Assembly (NCBI GenBank): GCA_016200785.1 | Contig: JACQED010000230.1 | Coordinates: forward strand, 1-8,803 | Direction of reading: 5' to 3' | Origin: Chloroflexota bacterium | GTDB taxonomy: Bacteria > Chloroflexota > Anaerolineae > Anaerolineales > JACQED01 | DNA: 8,803 nt | Shown here: positions 4,968 through 8,803 of the stretch, one piece after another | Layout of the letters: each line of letters starts with the position of its first letter | Numbering within the stretch: the stretch's first letter is position 1 | Position numbers and translations under genes: made by a program | Notes under the pieces: generated by a model | The model's input: only the letters and a program-made list of their open reading frames with translations | The model's database searches: none | Told to the model about the DNA's origin: nothing

Positions 4968-7519
4968 CCACAAAACAACTGACCCTCCCGATCACCGGCA
5001 TGACCTGCGCCAACTGCGCGGCGACGATCGAGCGCAACTTGAAGCGATTGCCCGGCACAGCCTCGGCGGCGGTGAACCTCGCCTCGGAGCGCGCGACGAT
5101 TGAGTTCGACCCGAACGCGCTGACGCAGACGCAGATCATCGATCGCATCCAGAAAGTCGGCTACGGCGTGGCGGTGGCGAAGGCCGATCTGCCCATCCGC
5201 CGCTTGAGCGACGACAACGACGCCCGCGCGCTCGAAAAGGCTTTCGCCAAAATCGAAGGCGTGCTCTCGGCCTCGGTCAGTTTCGCGACCGAGAAAGCCA
5301 TCGTCGAATACATCCCGACGCTGGTGAGCCAGGGTGATTTGCGCCGCGCGGCCAAAGCCGCCGGCTTCGAGGCCGTCGAGGCGACGGGCGAAGGATTGGA
5401 GGATGCCGAGCGATTGGCGCGCGAGAAGGAGATCGACCGGCAGAAGCATTTGCTGTTCGTCGGCCTGCTTTTCACCGTTCCGCTGTTTATCCTCTCGATG
5501 ACGCGCGACTTCTCGCACGACATCTTCGAATTTCACGGCTTCCTCGCCTCGTTCCTTCACTGGCCGTATCTCGATTGGCTATTCCTCGCTCTGGCGACGC
5601 CGGTGCAGTTCTACGTCGGCAAGCAATATTACGTCGGCGGCTACAAGGCCCTGCGCAACGGCTCAGCCAACATGGACGTGCTGATCGCGATGGGGTCGAG
5701 CGCGGCGTACTTCTTCAGCCTCGCTGTGCTCGTGGGCAGATTGATCGGCGTGGGCGGCCTCGGCCACACCTATTTCGAGACGGCGGCGGTCATCGTCACG
5801 CTGATCGTCCTCGGCAAGTTCCTCGAAGCGCGGGCGAAGGGGCGCACGAGCGAGGCGATCAAAAAGATGATGAGCCTGCGGGCGAAGACGGCGCGCGTGC
5901 TACGCACCGCCGCCGGCCCCGGCGGGCAGCTCGTCGAAACGGACGTGCCGATTGACGACGTTCGCGTCGGCGACACGATCGTCGTGCGGCCCGGCGAAAA
6001 GGTTCCGGTGGACGGCGTGGTGACCGACGGGCGCTCGACGGTGGACGAATCGATGATTACCGGCGAGTCCATGCCGGTCGAGAAGCGACCTGGCACGCCG
6101 GTTATCGGCGCGACGATCAACAAGCAGGGGTCGTTCCGCTTCGAGGCGACGAAAGTCGGCAAAGAGACGGCGCTGGCGCAGATCATCCGGCTCGTCGAAG
6201 AAGCGCAGGGGAGCAAAGCGCCCATTCAACGATTGGCCGATCAAGTCTCGGCGGTGTTCGTGCCAGCGGTCATCGGCATCGCCGCGCTCACGTTCGTCGC
6301 GTGGTTCTTATTCGGGAACGTCGGCTTCACTCGCGCGCTGATCAACACCATCGCCGTGCTGGTCATCGCCTGCCCGTGCGCCCTCGGCCTCGCCACGCCG
6401 ACGGCCATCATGGTCGGTACCGGCAAGGGCGCGGAGAACGGCATCCTCTTCAAGAACAGCGAGTCGCTCGAACGCGCCGGCAAGATCAAGACCGTAGTGC
6501 TCGACAAAACGGGGACGATCACCAAAGGCCGACCAACCGTCACCGACATCGTGGAAGCCGATCGCTCGAACGTCACCGCGCCGGGATCGAACGGCGACGG
6601 CTTAGGTTGCGCGGGGTGGAACGCCGAAGCGATTCTGTATCTGGCCGCGTCGGCCGAGAAGGGCAGTGAGCATCCGCTGGGCGAAGCGATCGTCGCCGCC
6701 GCGACTGAACGCGGCGTGCCGCTCGGTTCCCCGGCGGCCTTCAACGCCGTCGCCGGGCACGGCATCGAAGCAAACGTAGACGGTCAGTCCGTGTTGATCG
6801 GGAATCTGCGAATGATGGAGTCGCGCGGTCTGCAATTGAACGGACTCGACGCCGTCGTGACGCGACTGCAAGCCGAAGCCAAGACGGCGATGGTCACCGC
6901 AGTGGACGGCGAAGTCGCCGGCGTGATCGCCGTCGCAGACACGATCAAAGATGGATCGAACGAAGCCATCGCCGAACTGCACCGTCTCGGTCTGCAAGTT
7001 GCGATGATCACCGGCGACAATCGGCGCACCGCCGAGGCGATCGCGAAAGCCGTCGGCATAGACCGCGTGCTGGCCGAAGTTCTGCCGGGCGACAAGGCGG
7101 CGGAAGTGAGGAAGTTGCAGGGCAGCGGGGTCCAAAACCCCAAATCCCAACGGCCAAATCCCAAAGCGGATAACGGCAGAGTCGTAGCGATGGTGGGAGA
7201 TGGAATCAACGACGCCCCGGCGTTGGCGCAAGCCGACGTGGGGATCGCGATCGGCACCGGGGCCGACGTGGCGATGGAGGCCGCCGGCGTGACGTTGATG
7301 AGCGGCAATCTGCGCGGCGTGCCTCGCGCCATCGGCTTGTCGCGCGGCACGATGCGGACGATCAAGCAGAATCTCTTTTGGGCGTTCTTCTACAACGTGA
7401 TCCTGATCCCGGTGGCCGCGCTGGGTTTTCTCAATCCGATCATCGCCGCTGGCGCGATGGCCTTCAGTTCGATCTTCGTCGTCACCAACAGTTTGCGGTT
7501 GCGCGGGTACAAAGTTTAG
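4964..7519 (+). CDS. copA: P1B-1-type Cu(I)-exporting ATPase CopA
   Basis: This 851-residue inner-membrane pump exports Cu(I) using ATP. In order it has: HMA domain 1 (about 5-70) with C15-A-N-C18; a second HMA-like domain (about 75-140) in which the CxxC loop is replaced by RRLSDDND; membrane helices at about 161-180, 200-218, 238-259 and 268-288; an actuator domain with TGE (366-368); helices at about 431-452 and 460-482, the latter with C470-P471-C472; a P-domain with DKTGT (phosphorylated D514); an N-domain with HP (570-571); GDGIND (745-750); and two final helices with Y810-N811 and M832/S836, the Cu(I) residues of the P1B-1 class. Two loops are longer than usual: about 534-553, and about 721-737, which is encoded by a repeat. 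ATG 4964 overlaps the copZ stop. All catalytic motifs are intact, so the pump should be active. Confidence 0.96.
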   Translation: MTTKQLTLPITGMTCANCAATIERNLKRLPGTASAAVNLASERATIEFDPNALTQTQIIDRIQKVGYGVAVAKADLPIRRLSDDNDARALEKAFAKIEGVLSASVSFATEKAIVEYIPTLVSQGDLRRAAKAAGFEAVEATGEGLEDAERLAREKEIDRQKHLLFVGLLFTVPLFILSMTRDFSHDIFEFHGFLASFLHWPYLDWLFLALATPVQFYVGKQYYVGGYKALRNGSANMDVLIAMGSSAAYFFSLAVLVGRLIGVGGLGHTYFETAAVIVTLIVLGKFLEARAKGRTSEAIKKMMSLRAKTARVLRTAAGPGGQLVETDVPIDDVRVGDTIVVRPGEKVPVDGVVTDGRSTVDESMITGESMPVEKRPGTPVIGATINKQGSFRFEATKVGKETALAQIIRLVEEAQGSKAPIQRLADQVSAVFVPAVIGIAALTFVAWFLFGNVGFTRALINTIAVLVIACPCALGLATPTAIMVGTGKGAENGILFKNSESLERAGKIKTVVLDKTGTITKGRPTVTDIVEADRSNVTAPGSNGDGLGCAGWNAEAILYLAASAEKGSEHPLGEAIVAAATERGVPLGSPAAFNAVAGHGIEANVDGQSVLIGNLRMMESRGLQLNGLDAVVTRLQAEAKTAMVTAVDGEVAGVIAVADTIKDGSNEAIAELHRLGLQVAMITGDNRRTAEAIAKAVGIDRVLAEVLPGDKAAEVRKLQGSGVQNPKSQRPNPKADNGRVVAMVGDGINDAPALAQADVGIAIGTGADVAMEAAGVTLMSGNLRGVPRAIGLSRGTMRTIKQNLFWAFFYNVILIPVAALGFLNPIIAAGAMAFSSIFVVTNSLRLRGYKV
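7131..7170 (+). repeat. CCAAATCCC-type repeat inserted in frame in copA
   Basis: The unit CCAAATCCCAA occurs at 7140-7150 and again at 7154-7164. AAAACCCCAAATCCC at 7134-7148 is identical to 4711-4725 upstream of copZ. The tract is read in the copA frame as QNPKSQRPNPKAD (residues 724-736). It sits between the helix ending RKLQG and the strand VVAMVGDG, where related ATPases have only a few residues. The base composition differs clearly from flanking copA. It appears to be a repeat that entered a surface loop of the P-domain without breaking the frame. Confidence 0.65.
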
Positions 7520-7554
7520 AACAACGGATTCGGGCAATCCGGCGGAATGGGAGG

Positions 7555-7587
7555 AGTTGCGACGCAGCTTTCAGGTGCGTCGCAACT
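7555..7587. terminator. Perfect 12-bp inverted repeat after copA, possible 3'-end hairpin
   Basis: AGTTGCGACGCA (7555-7566) and TGCGTCGCAACT (7576-7587) are exact reverse complements around a 9-base loop. The hairpin starts 36 bases after the copA stop and ends 53 bases before the next start codon, so it marks the boundary between the copper operon and the cytochrome c genes. No T-tract follows on either strand, so it is not a classical intrinsic terminator. It may be a transcript 3'-end stabiliser, a processing site or an operator. The dyad is certain; its role is not. Confidence 0.45.
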
Positions 7588-7603
7588 GTGTAACGCCGAA
7601 CAC

Positions 7604-7632
7604 TTGTCAATTTCCACGCTTGCGGGTATTGT
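7604..7632 (+). promoter_or_regulatory. Possible promoter for the CcmD-like/ccdA operon
   Basis: TTGTCA (7604-7609) and TATTGT (7627-7632) are separated by 17 bases. Transcription would begin near 7638-7640, at or next to the ATG at 7640, so the mRNA might be leaderless. That would fit the absence of a properly spaced Shine-Dalgarno sequence. The match is moderate and unsupported by other data. Confidence 0.35.
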
Positions 7633-7639
7633 TGGGACA

Positions 7640-7774
7640 ATGAGCATCTTGCTCCTCACGGCGCTCACTTTATTCGTCGGTTGGATTCTCCTCGGCGCGA
7701 TGCTGTGGTGGTCGAGCGATCATCACGCCCGCCTCGCTGAGCGGATCGAGCAATTGGAAAAGAACGGAGAATGA
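7640..7774 (+). CDS. Small single-helix membrane protein, CcmD-like
   Basis: This 44-residue protein has one transmembrane helix (about residues 3-25, ending WW) followed by a short charged tail, HHARLAERIEQLEKNGE, that looks helical. This layout, and its place directly before a CcdA-family gene, resembles CcmD, the small membrane subunit that helps release haem-loaded CcmE in cytochrome c maturation. CcmD sequences are too short and variable for a firm call, and no ccmA, ccmB, ccmC or ccmE is visible in the window. ATG 7640 is preferred to ATG 7547 because the longer version would translate through the inverted repeat. Only a GGGA two bases from the ATG is available as a ribosome site. The stop is one base before the ccdA start, so the two are almost certainly co-translated. 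Confidence 0.6.
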   Translation: MSILLLTALTLFVGWILLGAMLWWSSDHHARLAERIEQLEKNGE

Positions 7775-7775
7775 C

Positions 7776-8576
7776 GTGACCGACTCTTTGCCCGCGACTG
7801 CCCGGCCGGGCGCAGGCCCGATGTCCCTGAGCCTGCGGCTGACGGTCTTCCTTCATGCGGTGATGTTCGTCCTCGGCTTCGCGACGGTATTTGTCGTCGG
7901 CTGGGGCGGCGCGGCCACTCTGCTCGGCCAACTCTTCTACGATTTCAAAAGCCAACTTGGCTGGATCGGCGGGTTGATCGTGATCTTCTTCGGCATCGCG
8001 ACGATGGGCGTGCTGACCATCCCTTTCATGAACTTCGACACTCGCCCGCAGTGGTCGGGTAGAGGTGGCGGGGTTCTTTCGTCAGCCGTCATGGGCTTGT
8101 TCTTCGCCGCCGGGTGGTCGCCGTGCGTTGGCCCCACGCTGGGCGCGATTCTCACATTGGGCATGAGTCAGCAGACGACCGGGCAGGCGATGATTCTCTC
8201 CAGCGGTTATGCGCTCGGCCTCGGCCTGCCGTTCCTCGCGCTCGTCCTGATGATGGATCGCGCCACCGGCCTGGTGCGGCGGATGGGTCGGCATCTTCAC
8301 AAGATCAAGATCGTCAGCGGCGTGTTTCTCATCGCCATCGGCGTGCTGATGGTCACGAACAACATGACTGCCATCGCAAGTTGGGCGCTTCGGAACGGGC
8401 TGTATCTCGACTTCAACCCGGCCTCCGGCGCGCAGGCCGCGCCGAGTTACCTGATCGCGATCGCCGCCGGCTTGCTCTCGTTTCTCTCGCCGTGCGTTCT
8501 TCCGCTCGTTCCGGCCTATCTCGGCTACCTGAGCGGGCATGCGGTGAGGCAGGCGGAGGCAGCGGCCAGAGGCTAG
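7776..8576 (+). CDS. ccdA: CcdA-family membrane thiol-disulfide transporter with permuted motif order
   Basis: This 266-residue protein has about six transmembrane helices. CcdA/DsbD-type proteins carry reducing equivalents from cytoplasmic thioredoxin to extracytoplasmic thioredoxin-like proteins for cytochrome c maturation. Both signature cysteines are present: C117 in GWSPCVGPTLGA and C240 in SFLSPCVLPLVPAYLGYL. In ordinary CcdA the SPCVLP helix is first and the PCVGP helix is fourth. Here SPCVLP is last, and the N-terminus begins with LRLTVFLHAVMFVLGFATVF, which normally follows helix 1. Basic loops RPQWSGR (90-96) and RRMGRHLHKIK (168-178) fit cytoplasmic positions in this permuted topology. 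Start GTG 7776 has GGAG at 7766-7769; an internal ATG at 7821 (residue 16) is an alternative that keeps all helices. Downstream, a thioredoxin-like partner starts after a 2-base gap. Confidence 0.88.
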   Translation: MTDSLPATARPGAGPMSLSLRLTVFLHAVMFVLGFATVFVVGWGGAATLLGQLFYDFKSQLGWIGGLIVIFFGIATMGVLTIPFMNFDTRPQWSGRGGGVLSSAVMGLFFAAGWSPCVGPTLGAILTLGMSQQTTGQAMILSSGYALGLGLPFLALVLMMDRATGLVRRMGRHLHKIKIVSGVFLIAIGVLMVTNNMTAIASWALRNGLYLDFNPASGAQAAPSYLIAIAAGLLSFLSPCVLPLVPAYLGYLSGHAVRQAEAAARG

Positions 8577-8578
8577 AG

Positions 8579-8803
8579 ATGTCTCCTTCAGCGCGCACAC
8601 CGCTGTTGATCGTCGGCGGGGGACTGTTGATCGGCCTGGCCGTCGGCTTGATCGTCTTGTTCGGCCTGCCACCCGCGAAGGGAGCACAAGGCGCGGTGAT
8701 CGGTGACCCCGGCACGCCGCAGGTGATCGCTCCCGCGCCGGTCGTCGGCGCGCCGGCCCCCGACTTTCACCTTCAAGACACCGCCGGAAACTATCACACC
8801 ATC
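8579..8803 (+). CDS. Membrane-anchored TlpA/ResA-like thioredoxin protein, N-terminal fragment
   Basis: The frame is open to the last base, giving 75 codons of a gene cut off by the window end. ATG 8579 follows the ccdA stop by two bases and has AGAGG at 8568-8572, six bases upstream and inside the end of ccdA. Residues about 8-29 form an uncleaved-type hydrophobic anchor. A Gly/Pro/Ala-rich linker follows, then APAPDFHLQDTAGN, the typical opening strand and turn of AhpC/TSA and TlpA/ResA-type redoxins. The CxxC active site would lie just past the window. The expected role is to reduce apocytochrome c cysteines or other extracytoplasmic disulfides using electrons from the adjacent CcdA. The family is well supported; which member it is cannot be told. 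Confidence 0.82.
   Translation, partial: MSPSARTPLLIVGGGLLIGLAVGLIVLFGLPPAKGAQGAVIGDPGTPQVIAPAPVVGAPAPDFHLQDTAGNYHTI

Noticed and set aside
4958..5560. A 200-residue minus-strand open frame opposite the CopA N-terminus.
   Set aside because: It is another GC-driven shadow with no recognisable domain, directly opposite two HMA domains on the plus strand.
7140..7164. The two CCAAATCCCAA units as a CRISPR array.
   Set aside because: There are only two 11-base units three bases apart, in frame within copA. There are no spacers and no cas genes.
6602..7537. A 311-residue open frame on the minus strand opposite copA.
   Set aside because: It is a composition-driven shadow of copA with low-complexity Arg/His-rich sequence. 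The intact CopA motifs on the plus strand settle the coding strand.

Overview
This is a GC-rich bacterial window with dense, mostly plus-strand gene packing. No ribosomal RNA, tRNA, CRISPR array or insertion sequence was seen. The lineage cannot be fixed from sequence alone. The style of the CcdA and thioredoxin-like genes, the Methyltransf_23-type enzyme and a CCAAATCCCAA-type low-complexity repeat would fit an uncultured Chloroflexota- or Acidobacteriota-like organism. That is an impression, not a demonstrated placement.

Region 1 (1-297) is the C-terminal end of a class III adenylate/guanylate cyclase. It converges on region 2 (399-4245), which looks like a cell-surface glycan or small-metabolite patch. 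That patch holds a minus-strand 669-residue polytopic membrane protein of unknown function, a divergently transcribed RmlD-like NAD(P)-dependent sugar reductase, and a SAM-dependent methyltransferase broken by a one-base frameshift near 3737.

Region 3 (4309-7519) is a compact copper-export operon: a strong sigma-70-like promoter, a GC-tract operator of the CsoR kind, csoR, copZ and copA. The model is as follows. CsoR blocks the promoter until Cu(I) binds its Cys-His-Cys site. CopZ then carries Cu(I) to the P1B-1 ATPase CopA, which pumps it out. copZ and copA overlap by ATGA. Two related CCAAATCCC-type repeats occur here, one in the csoR-copZ gap and one lying in frame inside the copA P-domain.

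Region 4 (7520-8803) follows a perfect 12-bp inverted repeat. It encodes cytochrome c maturation and thiol-redox functions: a 44-residue single-helix CcmD-like protein, a CcdA-family membrane thiol transporter, and the start of a membrane-anchored TlpA/ResA-like thioredoxin protein that runs off the window. The CcdA protein is the most unusual item. Its two signature Pro-Cys motifs occur in reversed order, as if the first helix had been moved to the C-terminus (a circular permutation).
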